This document shows positions 1-7,494 of a stretch of 33,402 nucleotides of DNA, piece after piece. The translations under genes were made by a program, and so were the position numbers. The notes beneath the pieces are model-generated. The model saw nothing but the letters and a program-made list of their open reading frames with translations. It did no database searches and had not been told where the DNA came from. Each line of letters begins with the position of its first letter. Positions within the stretch are counted from its first letter, which is position 1. Source of the DNA: Oscillospiraceae bacterium (GTDB lineage Bacteria; Bacillota; Clostridia; Oscillospirales; Oscillospiraceae); NCBI GenBank assembly GCA_016296635.1, contig JAEDIZ010000012.1, positions 1-33,402 of the forward strand, given 5' to 3'.

Positions 1-129
1 CGTCAGGCAGATGAGATCTCCGCGAAGCTTGATCTGGCACTTGTCAGCACCGAAGTGCGCTACGATGCGCCCTTCGATGTGAATGACTCCTTTGCCGATG
101 TCCTTGAGCGCATGACCGGTGCGGCATAA
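1..129 (+). CDS. C-terminal end of an unidentified protein
   Basis: An open frame enters the window at base 1 and ends at a TAA at 127-129, giving 42 residues that finish in ERMTGAA. The composition is acidic and soluble, with no membrane segment, and reads like genuine coding sequence. The start and most of the gene lie upstream of the window. I do not recognise the family and assign no function. It is followed by about 215 bases without a convincing gene before the convergent XRE gene. Confidence 0.55.
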   Translation, partial: RQADEISAKLDLALVSTEVRYDAPFDVNDSFADVLERMTGAA

Positions 130-344
130 GCCGCGCCGTGCCGGCTGCTTTGGGTGCGGCAGGATCAGGATTCGAAAAGGCCGGTTCAGGTGCAGATGAA
201 CAATAACGCTGCATGCTTTATTAACACAGATTGCAGGGACAATCCGCAGGAGTTTTTGCCGCCACGCCTTTCCCCAACCGCGCACCGACAACCGCTCTGC
301 TTCCATCCCGCCTACGCCGGATCCAACTTTGCCCTGACATCTCC
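130..344. other. Intergenic stretch, possible dispersed repeat
   Basis: No convincing gene is present. On the minus strand a 39-codon frame (340 to 221) starts just after the stop of the XRE gene but has only a GGGAG directly touching its ATG, which is too close to act as a ribosome site. The translation is rich in Arg, Ala and Cys, as expected of non-coding repeat DNA. From general familiarity with related gut Firmicute genomes, this sequence and the unusual tail of the neighbouring XRE gene resemble a dispersed intergenic repeat. That resemblance is recollection and was not tested. Confidence 0.25.
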
Positions 345-800
345 CTAATATGTATTTCTTGAAAATACGAGATGAATCACATGTTTTTGCGTTCTTTGAA
401 CGCATATCCAGAAGCGGTCTTTGCAGAGCCATTGCTTTGCAAAGGCTGGCGAAGGAAAAATGGTCAGACCGCATCCGAAGTTCTGCTGCATCCAAAACAG
501 CCGGCAGAAATGATCAGAGCAGCAGGCGGAAGCCTGCTGCTCTGCAAAGTTTTTATTCACTTCAGGCTTTGCTGAAACCAGAATCTCGTCCATAGCCACA
601 TCCAGCAATACGCCGAGCGCATACAGGTTGTCTACGGTGGGAAGGCTCTGGCCGCGCTGCCATTTATAGATGGCCTGCGGCTGCTCAAAGCCGAAATAAG
701 ACTGCAGATCCCGGACAGACAGACCGCGTTTTTTCCGGAGTCTTTCAATGTTCTGCCCGGTCTCCGCGAGGTCAATGACTGGAAAACGAATGGTTTGCAT
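345..800 (-). CDS. XRE-family helix-turn-helix transcriptional regulator
   Basis: The start ATG at 800 is preceded by AAGGAGG at a good distance; an upstream extension to 830 has no ribosome site. The first 75 residues form a typical XRE/Cro DNA-binding domain (NIERLRKKRGLSVRDLQ, then IYKWQRGQSLPTVDNLYALG), which predicts dimeric operator binding. The rest, from about residue 80, is unlike it: rich in Cys, Phe and Trp (ACCSDHFCRLFW). It may be a metal-binding tail at first and repeat-derived readthrough afterwards. The gene is divergent from a small basic protein at 937 and has its own sigma-A-like promoter. The regulated genes are unknown; autoregulation and control of the divergent gene are plausible. 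Confidence 0.8.
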   Translation of the reverse strand: MQTIRFPVIDLAETGQNIERLRKKRGLSVRDLQSYFGFEQPQAIYKWQRGQSLPTVDNLYALGVLLDVAMDEILVSAKPEVNKNFAEQQASACCSDHFCRLFWMQQNFGCGLTIFPSPAFAKQWLCKDRFWICVQRTQKHVIHLVFSRNTY

Positions 801-843
801 GGCTTTCGCCTCCTTCTGAAATTCTCTCAAAGAGTAATGTTGA

Positions 844-872
844 AGGATACACGATTTTCAGAGAAAATGCAA
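844..872 (-). promoter_or_regulatory. Sigma-A-type promoter of the XRE regulator
   Basis: On the minus strand TTGCAT (867-872) and TATCCT (844-849) are separated by 17 bases, about 45 bases upstream of the XRE start codon. Sequence match only. Confidence 0.5.
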
Positions 873-936
873 GAAAAATCTGAAATTGTAATCTATTTGC
901 AATATAAAACACAAAAAAGGAAGAGGTGCATCCAAA

Positions 937-1110
937 ATGAATTTGGTTCCTATCGAAAAGCAAAGCAAAAAAATGCGCAGGGAATTTCATGAAAAGCAGC
1001 GCGGCAGCTGGAACGGCGTCTGTCCGGTCACAAGGATCGCGCCGAACAAAAAGGGCTACGACAGAAACCGTGCCCGGCAGGAATGCAGAAGAACCGCCGA
1101 AGCGGAATAA
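937..1110 (+). CDS. Small basic protein, 57 residues
   Basis: An ATG at 937 follows a GGAAGAGGTG ribosome site and opens a 57-codon frame ending in TAA at 1110. The protein is strongly basic and polar: it begins MNLVPIEKQSKKMRREF, has a central GSWNGVCPVTRIAPNKKGYDR and a charged tail. It has no signal peptide or membrane segment. Short conserved proteins of this kind (a KQSKK-like N-terminus followed by PVTR and KxYDR) are common in Clostridia near mobile elements, but I know of no function. The basic character would fit nucleic-acid binding. It is divergent from the XRE gene across 136 bases, so the two could share a control region. Confidence 0.6.
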   Translation: MNLVPIEKQSKKMRREFHEKQRGSWNGVCPVTRIAPNKKGYDRNRARQECRRTAEAE

Positions 1111-1282
1111 GGCATGTCATTTTGTCTGCCGGGAAGCTTTTTCTAGCAAACAGTCTGCATATGTTTTACAATGAAACTGGAAGATTGTATCATTGCATCC
1201 TTTTGTATAATCTGATTCCGGAATGAAGGATATCATCAAAAAACTGTTTTCTTTTGCTGAAAAATCTTCTTTAACGGTAGGG

Positions 1283-1582
1283 ATGAAAATGAAGAAAAGA
1301 ATCTTGAGTTTGCTTCTGTGCTGCGCTTTGGTTTTCTGTCTTCTGCCGACGGCGGCGTTGGCAGAAGATGCGATTCCATACGATCTTTGGGTAAACGGCG
1401 AGCAGTTCACCTCTGAAAAGCTGATGATCAGCTGCGGTGACGGCTATGTCATGGGCGGCACGCTGGCCTATGATCCGATAGACGGAAACAATGCATACGC
1501 CTGCGAGAATGTAGACATCGATTCCACGCAGCGTGCGCAGGCGGCCATCCTGCAGCGGTTCTGCGAAACTGTTGTCAATTAA
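1283..1582 (+). CDS. Short secreted protein, probably truncated
   Basis: The frame begins with a classic signal peptide: MKKRILSLLLCC, a hydrophobic core and a PTAALA/ED cleavage site. The start is taken at ATG 1283, with ATG 1289 almost as likely; the further-upstream ATG at 1223 would put non-signal sequence before the leader and lies too near a possible -10 (TATAAT, 1206-1211). The mature part is only about 70 residues. It opens with YDLWVNGEQFTSEKL, a motif I associate with the start of long, repeat-containing secreted Clostridial proteins, then departs from that pattern and ends at VVN. I read it as a shortened or remodelled secreted protein of unknown role. Confidence 0.55.
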   Translation: MKMKKRILSLLLCCALVFCLLPTAALAEDAIPYDLWVNGEQFTSEKLMISCGDGYVMGGTLAYDPIDGNNAYACENVDIDSTQRAQAAILQRFCETVVN

Positions 1583-1592
1583 CTGCATAATG

Positions 1593-1632
1593 AATGCAGC
1601 CGGGTATTTCGTTACCCGGCTGCATTTTTTTG
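1593..1632 (+). terminator. Rho-independent terminator of the secreted-protein gene
   Basis: A perfect 14-base-pair stem (1593-1606 with 1613-1626) with a six-base loop is followed by a run of T residues, ten bases past the stop codon. Confidence 0.9.
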
Positions 1633-1762
1633 AAAAACCAAATTCTCTGTCAGAACTCCCGTTTGTACAATGGTATTTCGCAGCAGTATTCAAATATAGC
1701 GCAGAATTACCCGCAAGCCGATAATCAGCCAATTGTTCTATCGGCGAAAATAGTACATACGC

Positions 1763-1805
1763 AAAATGTGCCGAAAAGGAAATCCTTTTCGGCACATTTT
1801 TGGAT
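1763..1805. terminator. Strong bidirectional terminator after the first NagB-like gene
   Basis: A perfect 18-base-pair inverted repeat (1763-1780 with 1783-1800) with a two-base spacer has T runs on both strands. It lies 14 bases past the stop of the minus-strand NagB-like gene and ends that operon, while shielding it from plus-strand transcription. Confidence 0.85.
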
Positions 1806-1814
1806 AGATAAAGC

Positions 1815-2816
1815 TTAGTAGCCGACCTTTTCCCAGCAGGCAAACGGAGCTGCCAGTTCGTCGGAGATGTAGACCTGGGTCTTCTTGGTCTGCAGCATGG
1901 AGCTGGGGACGTAAGGTGTGACCGGGCCGTGGGTGACCAGACGGGAGGTCATTCTCTGCCAGGAAGAGAAGGTGCCGTTGGTTGCCAGTGCATGAACTTC
2001 AATGCGTTCCTTTGCGCGCATGACGTCGATCGGGCCGATGGTTGCAGCCTTGGGCGGTACGTTTGCGATATCGCCGGACTGGCCGAAGGTGCCGTTCAGA
2101 GAGTTCTGCATCAGGGTCATCGGAGTCAGCGTGACCAGCTGTGCGGGCTTGGAGAGCCATTCTTCGATGTCGCCGCTGCCGATGAATTCGGGGATCGGGT
2201 CAACGAATGCAACGTGGCCGGTCCAGCCGGGGCTGGTGGAAATGATGTCAGCGCCGCCTTCGGTGACGTCATTGATGATCTCGGAGTAGTAGTTGATGTT
2301 CTGCGTGGTCGGATAGTGGACGTTGGTCATCGGCATACGCAGCTTCGGGTCGATCTGCATGACGAGATACTTGATCATGCTGTGAACGAAACCTGCTTCG
2401 TAGGTCTCGGGAGCAACGTTGCCCTGATCGTCTGCCCATTCATCCTCTGCGAAGATGTGAACCTTGGAGCAGTCAACCTGGAAATAGTTGATCAGCTGTG
2501 CCAGCGGGATGTAGGTTTCGGGTTCCGGGTTGCCCAGAATCATGGAGAAGGGCTTGCCTGCCTCGGAAGCTGCCTTCAGACGGGAGAACAGCGTTGCGAT
2601 CAGCACGGGATGCGGGTTCATCATGACCTTGACCTGGAATTCGGGATGCCACCATGCTTCGCGCTTTTCCAGCTCTGCGCCGCTCATATTGCGCACGCGC
2701 TCGCAGACCTCACGGTCCTTGAAAGGAACAAACTCTGCCGGGTTGAAGCTCATCTTGGTGTTCGGCTCAAACTTGAAGCCTTCACGGGTTGCCGGGGATA
2801 CAAAAAATTCGTTCAT
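1815..2816 (-). CDS. NagB-like glucosamine-6-phosphate isomerase/deaminase family protein
   Basis: This 333-residue protein belongs to the NagB/6-phosphogluconolactonase sugar-isomerase fold. The DEWAD segment corresponds to the DEY block of NagB, whose Asp is the catalytic base. SPGWTGHVAFVDP corresponds to the NagB block G-x-G-x-DGHIAFNEP. The His is kept, but the Asp before it is Thr and the later Glu is Asp, so the classical Asp-His-Glu ring-opening triad is incomplete. It is longer than ordinary NagB (about 240-270 residues), with an N-terminal extension. The start ATG overlaps the stop of the NagA-like gene as ATGA, giving translational coupling. Substrate is probably a phosphorylated amino sugar other than plain glucosamine-6-phosphate. 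A paralogue is encoded at 20801. Confidence 0.75.
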   Translation of the reverse strand: MNEFFVSPATREGFKFEPNTKMSFNPAEFVPFKDREVCERVRNMSGAELEKREAWWHPEFQVKVMMNPHPVLIATLFSRLKAASEAGKPFSMILGNPEPETYIPLAQLINYFQVDCSKVHIFAEDEWADDQGNVAPETYEAGFVHSMIKYLVMQIDPKLRMPMTNVHYPTTQNINYYSEIINDVTEGGADIISTSPGWTGHVAFVDPIPEFIGSGDIEEWLSKPAQLVTLTPMTLMQNSLNGTFGQSGDIANVPPKAATIGPIDVMRAKERIEVHALATNGTFSSWQRMTSRLVTHGPVTPYVPSSMLQTKKTQVYISDELAAPFACWEKVGY

Positions 2817-3952
2817 TGTACTTCTCCTTTGAAAATAACATTTTGTACGTTCATTTTATAATCGACAACAACCAGGTCTGCTCTCTTGCCGACTGCGATC
2901 TCACCGCGGTCAGTCAGGCCGAGCACCTTGGCCGGATTATACGACGCATACTTAAACACATCCACGATAGAAGCGCCGGTATGCCGCATCATGTTGCGGC
3001 AGGCAATCTCCAAAGTCAGATTGGAACCGGCAATCTCCCCTGCCCAGTCAAAATTGATGTCGGTCACGCCGGCAAACTCTTCAGGTACCGGGCCGTCCGC
3101 CACATACACATCGGAGATCAGAATGATACGGTCATCGCCCTTGATACGGCGGACAAGGCGCAGCATATAGGGATCAACATGGATGCCGCGGCTGTCGCAG
3201 ATCAGCTCTGCGTAAATGTCGGGGTTGTTATTGACCGCTTCGTCAACGCACACGCCGCGGGTTTCCGAATAACGGAAGCGGTCGCCGGTGGCATTGGTAT
3301 GATGGGTGCCAATGCAAAGGCCGTAGGGCATCAGCGACTCGATCTGCTGGGGGCTTGCCTCGCTGTGCGCGACCGTGAATCGGGCATTGGGATTGACCTT
3401 TTTCGCATCCAGCACGAACTGCAGGATGTTTTCACGCTCCGGCGCCAGACACCAGACACGCGCCAACTCGCCTGCGTGATCGATGATCGGCTGATAGTTT
3501 TCCTTTGCAACGGGGCCCTTCCAGGGGTTATGCTCCTTGTCGCAGCCGAACTTCGGGTTCAGATACGGGCCTTCCATGTAGAAGCCGTCGATGTTTTCGC
3601 CGCCCGGCTGCTGCATGGCGTCCTTGATCTTTTCGATCGCCGCCACATACTGCTCGGTGTTCATGCTGTAATAGAGCGCGGGCAGGACGGTGGTCGTGCC
3701 GTGCTTCATAAAATGTCTGGAGGCGCGCAGCGGATCGTCCGTAAAGAACACGCCGTCTGCGCCGTGGGTATGAATATCGATCATACCGGGGCCAACGTAT
3801 GCGCCCTGCGCATCAAGAATCTCACAGCCTTCCGGAACCGCAACTGTTTTTGCATTGCCGAAGGCCTGAATGATTCCGTTCTCGATCAGAACCACGCCGT
3901 CCGGAATCAGATGATCCCGCATAACCAGTTCCGCATTGATAATTGCAAGCAT
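2813..3952 (-). CDS. NagA-like N-acyl amino-sugar-phosphate deacetylase
   Basis: A 379-residue amidohydrolase-superfamily protein of NagA type. The landmarks occur in order: GPGMIDIHTHG (HxH metal motif, about residue 55), YMEGPYLNP (Glu metal ligand), TVAHSEAS and GTHHTNATG (His ligands), and LISDVY (catalytic Asp). The C-terminus has NPAKVLGLTDRGEIAVGKRADLVVVD, normal for the family's second beta-sandwich. Key residues are intact, so an active cytosolic deacetylase is expected, releasing acetate from an N-acetyl amino-sugar phosphate. CAGGGAG precedes the ATG. It lies between the CBM9-like gene and the NagB-like gene, and its stop overlaps the next start by four bases. Exact substrate cannot be read from the sequence. 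Confidence 0.85.
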   Translation of the reverse strand: MLAIINAELVMRDHLIPDGVVLIENGIIQAFGNAKTVAVPEGCEILDAQGAYVGPGMIDIHTHGADGVFFTDDPLRASRHFMKHGTTTVLPALYYSMNTEQYVAAIEKIKDAMQQPGGENIDGFYMEGPYLNPKFGCDKEHNPWKGPVAKENYQPIIDHAGELARVWCLAPERENILQFVLDAKKVNPNARFTVAHSEASPQQIESLMPYGLCIGTHHTNATGDRFRYSETRGVCVDEAVNNNPDIYAELICDSRGIHVDPYMLRLVRRIKGDDRIILISDVYVADGPVPEEFAGVTDINFDWAGEIAGSNLTLEIACRNMMRHTGASIVDVFKYASYNPAKVLGLTDRGEIAVGKRADLVVVDYKMNVQNVIFKGEVQ

Positions 3953-3973
3953 GTTTTCTCCCTGCCTTTTCTC

Positions 3974-4579
3974 TTATTCAAACCGGATGCTGCCAAAATC
4001 GCAGGTTCGGTGGAACGCCGGTGTTTCACTCGTCATCGGATTCCAGGACAGATAATGCTCCCGGACCGTCAGATCGCCGCACTTATAGAAGTTGCCGGAG
4101 ATCTCACCCTCCGGGCGGAACGCCGGGAAGAATCTGCGGATGAAGCAGAAGGGAATCTGATAGAAAATCTCCCAGCCATCCGCCGTCCGCTGCGCTTTCG
4201 GCTGAAACAGCGCGCTGTCCGAAGGGGTTTCTGAAATCAGCCGTGTCAGATCTGCACCGCTCGTTCCGATGCCGATATAGTGGCAGGTATTCAGATTGAA
4301 CTCAAAGTTAAAGTAGCGCGGGTCGCCTGCCACCGGGCAGAAGAAGAACTCCATGCAGCTGTCGCTGCAGGGGCTGCCCAGCGCATCCGTTTCCTCTGCG
4401 CGGATGTCCTTTTCCACCGCACGCAGATGCACATACAGCGCCTGCTGGTCAAAACAAACCTGTGCAAAGGCCTGAATCGGCAGCGGCTGCGTCCAGCATA
4501 AGGTATCAATTTCGGCCGTTTCAATCGCATTCCAGTCCGGCGCACCGGCAATTTTCTTGATGGTGTATTCGCGTTTCAT
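3974..4579 (-). CDS. Carbohydrate-binding family 9-like protein, no signal peptide
   Basis: This 201-residue protein resembles the CBM9-like beta-sandwich family: an N-terminal strand with a W-aromatic patch, a central SCMEFFFCPVAGDPRYFNFEFN segment typical of these domains, and a Trp-rich end (YLSWNPMTSETPAFHRTCDFGSIRF). There is no leader peptide or membrane segment, so it should be cytosolic, unusual for a carbohydrate-binding module. AGGGTGA precedes the ATG. It is the first complete gene of the cassette with the NagA-like and NagB-like genes, 21 bases upstream of the former, behind a strong promoter. It may hold or process a glycan intermediate; function is inferred from fold resemblance only. 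Confidence 0.65.
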   Translation of the reverse strand: MKREYTIKKIAGAPDWNAIETAEIDTLCWTQPLPIQAFAQVCFDQQALYVHLRAVEKDIRAEETDALGSPCSDSCMEFFFCPVAGDPRYFNFEFNLNTCHYIGIGTSGADLTRLISETPSDSALFQPKAQRTADGWEIFYQIPFCFIRRFFPAFRPEGEISGNFYKCGDLTVREHYLSWNPMTSETPAFHRTCDFGSIRFE

Positions 4580-4608
4580 CTGCTCACCCTGCCGTTTCTT
4601 TAATAATT

Positions 4609-4695
4609 TCAGGCACGAAGCGTATTCAGAAGTGCCTTGCCCTCTTCGATGATCTGCCTACTCTCGATCCTGCAGAAAGCAATCGGGTATCTGCT
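4609..4695 (-). pseudogene. Possible gene remnant in the cassette leader
   Basis: In the 155-base leader before the CBM9-like gene, one minus-strand frame ending with TGA at 4609 reads like a real protein C-terminus (...QIIEEGKALLNTLRA) for about 28 codons. Upstream the frame is closed by TGA and no start with a ribosome site is present. It could be the tail of a deleted sugar-metabolism gene whose promoter now drives the cassette, or chance. Family not identified. Confidence 0.25.
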
Positions 4696-4742
4696 GCAGG
4701 ATAAATACCGGCAGGTTCATATTTCTTGCGATCTTATAATAT

Positions 4743-4771
4743 ATCATACTTTCCTCTCACGCAAATGTCAA
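4743..4771 (-). promoter_or_regulatory. Near-consensus sigma-A promoter of the first amino-sugar cassette
   Basis: On the minus strand TTGACA (4766-4771) and TATGAT (4743-4748) are spaced by exactly 17 bases in an AT-rich stretch, about 165 bases upstream of the CBM9-like start codon. With such a strong core promoter, any regulation would need a repressor or a leader-based control. Confidence 0.75.
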
Positions 4772-5256
4772 TTGTTTCAGTTGTTATTATTTCATAATCA
4801 TATATTATAATTCTTTATTTCACATCCTATCAGAACTATATTTTTCGAAATCGTATTTTATTGTTTTGTTTTTATTTTTGTCCGATCATCACGAATTTTC
4901 ATGAACGGACCTATATTAAGCCGCTTCGTTTCATGATTAATTCCGGAGTCGGCAACCCCACACGCCACTGTTTGAAGGCTGTATCGGCGAATAGCCAAAC
5001 CAATCCGGAAACAAAAAACCGGTGCCGCTTCTTCCCCAAGAGCGGCACCGGTTTTTATGGATCAGGATCGGATCGGTATATAATACATCAATGGATGGTT
5101 ACATGATAACAGATTCCTTTTTTCTGTGTAAGCCCCCCTGGGGGATTTTTTTCAAAACAATTTATAAATCTTCTATATTCATTCTATTTTATTATCTTAT
5201 CGGGACTTGATGTTCAGATTGTACACAAAAAGCCGCAAAGCATTTTCCGCATCAAA
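4772..5256. other. Gene-free stretch with an orphan terminator
   Basis: No supported gene lies between the cassette promoter and the groEL terminator. The first 100 bases are very AT-rich. At 5014-5056 a perfect 16-base-pair hairpin (5014-5029 with 5041-5056) has A and T runs on either side and would terminate transcription from both directions, although no gene adjoins it. A CCCCCCTGGGGG tract followed by seven T residues is at about 5133. Confidence 0.6.
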
Positions 5257-5286
5257 AATGCCGGCACTCAAATGAGTGCCGGCATT
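5257..5286 (-). terminator. Terminator of the groES-groEL operon
   Basis: A perfect 14-base-pair stem (5257-5270 with 5273-5286) separated by two bases is followed on the minus strand by a T run, about 50 bases past the groEL stop. Confidence 0.85.
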
Positions 5287-5336
5287 CTTTTTCGGTTATA
5301 AATCTTTGAAAGGGATTGATTCCTCTGCAGAAAAGA

Positions 5337-6977
5337 TTAATACATACCGCCCATGCCGCCCTGTGCTGCAGCAGCTGCCATAGCAGCGTCAGCCTGAGGA
5401 TCGGGTTTGTCGGCCACGAGGGACTCGGTAGTCAGGACGCAGGCAGCGATGGAAGCTGCGTTCTCAAGAGCAGATCTTGTGACCTTGGTCGGATCGACGA
5501 TGCCGCTGGGGATCATGTCGCAGTAGGTCTCGGAGTAAGCGTTGTAGCCGTAGCCAACCTTGCGTGCGGTGCGGATCTTCTCGAAGACGATGGAGCCGTC
5601 TACGCCTGCGTTCTCGGCGATCTGACGGATCGGAGCCTGCAGAGCCTTGGCAATGATCTGTGCGCCGGTCTTTTCGTCGCCGGACAGCTTTGCGATCAGC
5701 TTTTCAACTGCGGGGATTGCATTGACATAAGCGGTGCCGCCGCCTGCAACGATACCTTCTTCAACAGCTGCGCGGGTTGCGTTCAGAGCGTCTTCTACGC
5801 GGAGCTTCTGTTCCTTCATAGCGACCTCGGTCTGTGCGCCGACCTTGATGACTGCTACGCCGCCGGACAGCTTAGCCAGGCGCTCCTGCAGCTTTTCCTT
5901 GTCGTAGTCAGAAGTGGTGACTGCCAGCGTATTGCGGATTTCGGCAACACGAGCCTTGATGGCATTCTGATCGCCGCAGCCGTCAACGATGACGGTGTTG
6001 TCCTTGGAAACCTTGATCTGACGGGCACGGCCCAGTTCAGAAACCTGCACATCGGTCAGGTTCATGTTCAGTTCACCGGAAACATAGGTGCCGCCGGTCA
6101 GAACTGCGATATCCTTCAGCATTTCCTTTCTGCGGTCGCCGAAGCCGGGAGCCTTGACGCAGACGCAGGTGAAGTTGCCGCGCAGACGGTTGACAAGCAG
6201 AGTTGCCAGAGCATCGCCTTCAACATCTTCAGCGATGATGACGAGCTTCTTGCCGGCCTTGACCAGCTGCTCGAGGATGGGCAGGATCTCCTGAATGGAG
6301 GAAATCTTCTTGTCGGTGATGAGGATATACGGCTCATCGATGACAGCTTCCATCTTCTCGGTATCGGTAACCATGTAGGGGGAGATGTAGCCACGGTCGA
6401 ACTGCATGCCTTCGACAACTTCCAGACCGGTTTCTGCGGTCTTGGATTCTTCGATGGTGATAACGCCGGAAGCGGTAACCTTTTCCATTGCTTCAGCGAT
6501 CAGCTTGCCGATGGACTCGTCACCGGAGGAAACAGCGCCGACTCTTGCAATATCGTCGGAGCCCTTGATGACCTCGCTGTTGGCCTTGATGGCTTCCACG
6601 GTGGTCTCAACAGCCTTCATCATGCCCTTGCGCATGACCATGGGGTTCGCACCGGCGGAAACGTTCTTCAGACCTTCGTGGATAATGGCCTGTGCCAGCA
6701 GAGTAGCGGTGGTGGTGCCGTCGCCTGCGATGTCGTTGGTCTTGGTGGCGACTTCACGAACGAGCTGTGCGCCCATGTTCTGGAAAGCGTCTTCCAGTTC
6801 AACATCCTTTGCAATGGTCACGCCGTCATTGGTGATCAGCGGAGCACCGAACTTCTTGCCGAGAACGACATTGCGGCCCTTCGGACCCAGGGTAACCTTG
6901 ACAGTATTGGCGAGCTGATCGATACCGCTCAGCAGAGCCTTGCGGGCTTCTTCGCCGTAGATAATCTGTTTAGCCAT
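5337..6977 (-). CDS. groEL: Chaperonin GroEL (Hsp60)
   Basis: At 546 residues the length is standard. The sequence is diagnostic: KVTLGPKGRNVVL near residue 28, the nucleotide-binding NDIAGDGTTTAT at about 82-93, PGFGDRRKEML, the VEEGIVAGGGTA block, and a flexible Gly-Met tail (GGMGGMY). It forms the tetradecameric folding chamber in the cytosol and works with GroES, encoded immediately upstream. AAAGGAG precedes the ATG. It is co-transcribed with groES from a CIRCE-controlled promoter, so HrcA repression and heat induction are expected. The Met-rich tail is short, with only two GGM repeats. Confidence 0.99.
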   Translation of the reverse strand: MAKQIIYGEEARKALLSGIDQLANTVKVTLGPKGRNVVLGKKFGAPLITNDGVTIAKDVELEDAFQNMGAQLVREVATKTNDIAGDGTTTATLLAQAIIHEGLKNVSAGANPMVMRKGMMKAVETTVEAIKANSEVIKGSDDIARVGAVSSGDESIGKLIAEAMEKVTASGVITIEESKTAETGLEVVEGMQFDRGYISPYMVTDTEKMEAVIDEPYILITDKKISSIQEILPILEQLVKAGKKLVIIAEDVEGDALATLLVNRLRGNFTCVCVKAPGFGDRRKEMLKDIAVLTGGTYVSGELNMNLTDVQVSELGRARQIKVSKDNTVIVDGCGDQNAIKARVAEIRNTLAVTTSDYDKEKLQERLAKLSGGVAVIKVGAQTEVAMKEQKLRVEDALNATRAAVEEGIVAGGGTAYVNAIPAVEKLIAKLSGDEKTGAQIIAKALQAPIRQIAENAGVDGSIVFEKIRTARKVGYGYNAYSETYCDMIPSGIVDPTKVTRSALENAASIAACVLTTESLVADKPDPQADAAMAAAAAQGGMGGMY

Positions 6978-7022
6978 AATTCAAAATCTCCTTTTTGAGA
7001 ATCGTTTTCTTAAAAATGCGAA

Positions 7023-7295
7023 TTACTTTACAACGGCCAGAATGTCTGCGATCTTGCAGATCACATACTCTTCGCCGTCGAGCTTCAGTTCCTGACCTGC
7101 GAACTTGCCGGTGATGACCTTATCGCCGACCTTGACGGTCATGGGGTTTTCCTTGGTGCCGGGCCCAACAGCCACGACCTCGGAAATCACGGATTTTTCC
7201 TTGGTTGCCGTGGAGAGGATGATGCCGGATGCGGTCTTTTCTTCTGCTTCAGAGCTCTTGAGCAGGACATTGTCTGCCAGCGGAGTCAGTTTCAT
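7023..7295 (-). CDS. groES: Co-chaperonin GroES (Hsp10)
   Basis: Ninety residues. The N-terminus MKLTPLADNVLLK matches the usual KPLxDRVLVK block, followed by the mobile loop (EEKTASGIILSTATKEK), GPGTKENPMTVKVGDKV and the terminal EEYVICKIADILAVV. The heptameric lid closes the GroEL chamber. The ATG follows AGGAGG at a good spacing. The gene begins 52 bases downstream of a perfect CIRCE operator and is 45 bases ahead of groEL. The loop's hydrophobic GIIL segment that docks on GroEL is intact. Confidence 0.98.
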   Translation of the reverse strand: MKLTPLADNVLLKSSEAEEKTASGIILSTATKEKSVISEVVAVGPGTKENPMTVKVGDKVITGKFAGQELKLDGEEYVICKIADILAVVK

Positions 7296-7347
7296 AATAG
7301 TTTCCTCCTATATCCTGGCTGCTTTTCGCAGCCCGTTTTATGATGTT

Positions 7348-7374
7348 TTAGCACTCAATCATGTCGAGTGCTAA
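7348..7374 (-). promoter_or_regulatory. CIRCE operator (HrcA binding site)
   Basis: TTAGCACTC and GAGTGCTAA form a perfect 9-base inverted repeat around a 9-base spacer, the exact consensus of the CIRCE element bound by the HrcA repressor. It lies between the promoter and the groES start. Confidence 0.97.
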
Positions 7375-7381
7375 CATGTAA

Positions 7382-7410
7382 TATAATAGCTGATACAAGG
7401 AAAAAGTCAA
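7382..7410 (-). promoter_or_regulatory. groES-groEL promoter
   Basis: On the minus strand TTGACT (7405-7410) and ATTATA (7382-7387) are spaced by 17 bases; TATTAT one base over is an alternative -10. It sits directly upstream of the CIRCE element, the usual arrangement. Confidence 0.75.
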
Positions 7411-7460
7411 GAGGTTTTTTGGGAAAGATATGTCGAATCTGTAAATTCTGACAGCAGCAA

Positions 7461-7484
7461 ACCCCGGGACGGACGCCCCGGGGT
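7461..7484 (-). terminator. Probable terminator of the holB-ricT operon
   Basis: An 8-base-pair, almost all-GC stem (7461-7468 with 7477-7484) lies just past the ricT stop and is followed on the minus strand by only three T residues, so it is weaker than the others in the window. Confidence 0.5.
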
Positions 7485-7494
7485 CATGCACTGC

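Noticed and set aside
5316..6998. A 560-codon plus-strand frame opposite groEL
   Set aside because: It is the antisense of a highly biased housekeeping gene; its translation is low-complexity and has no ribosome site or family pattern.
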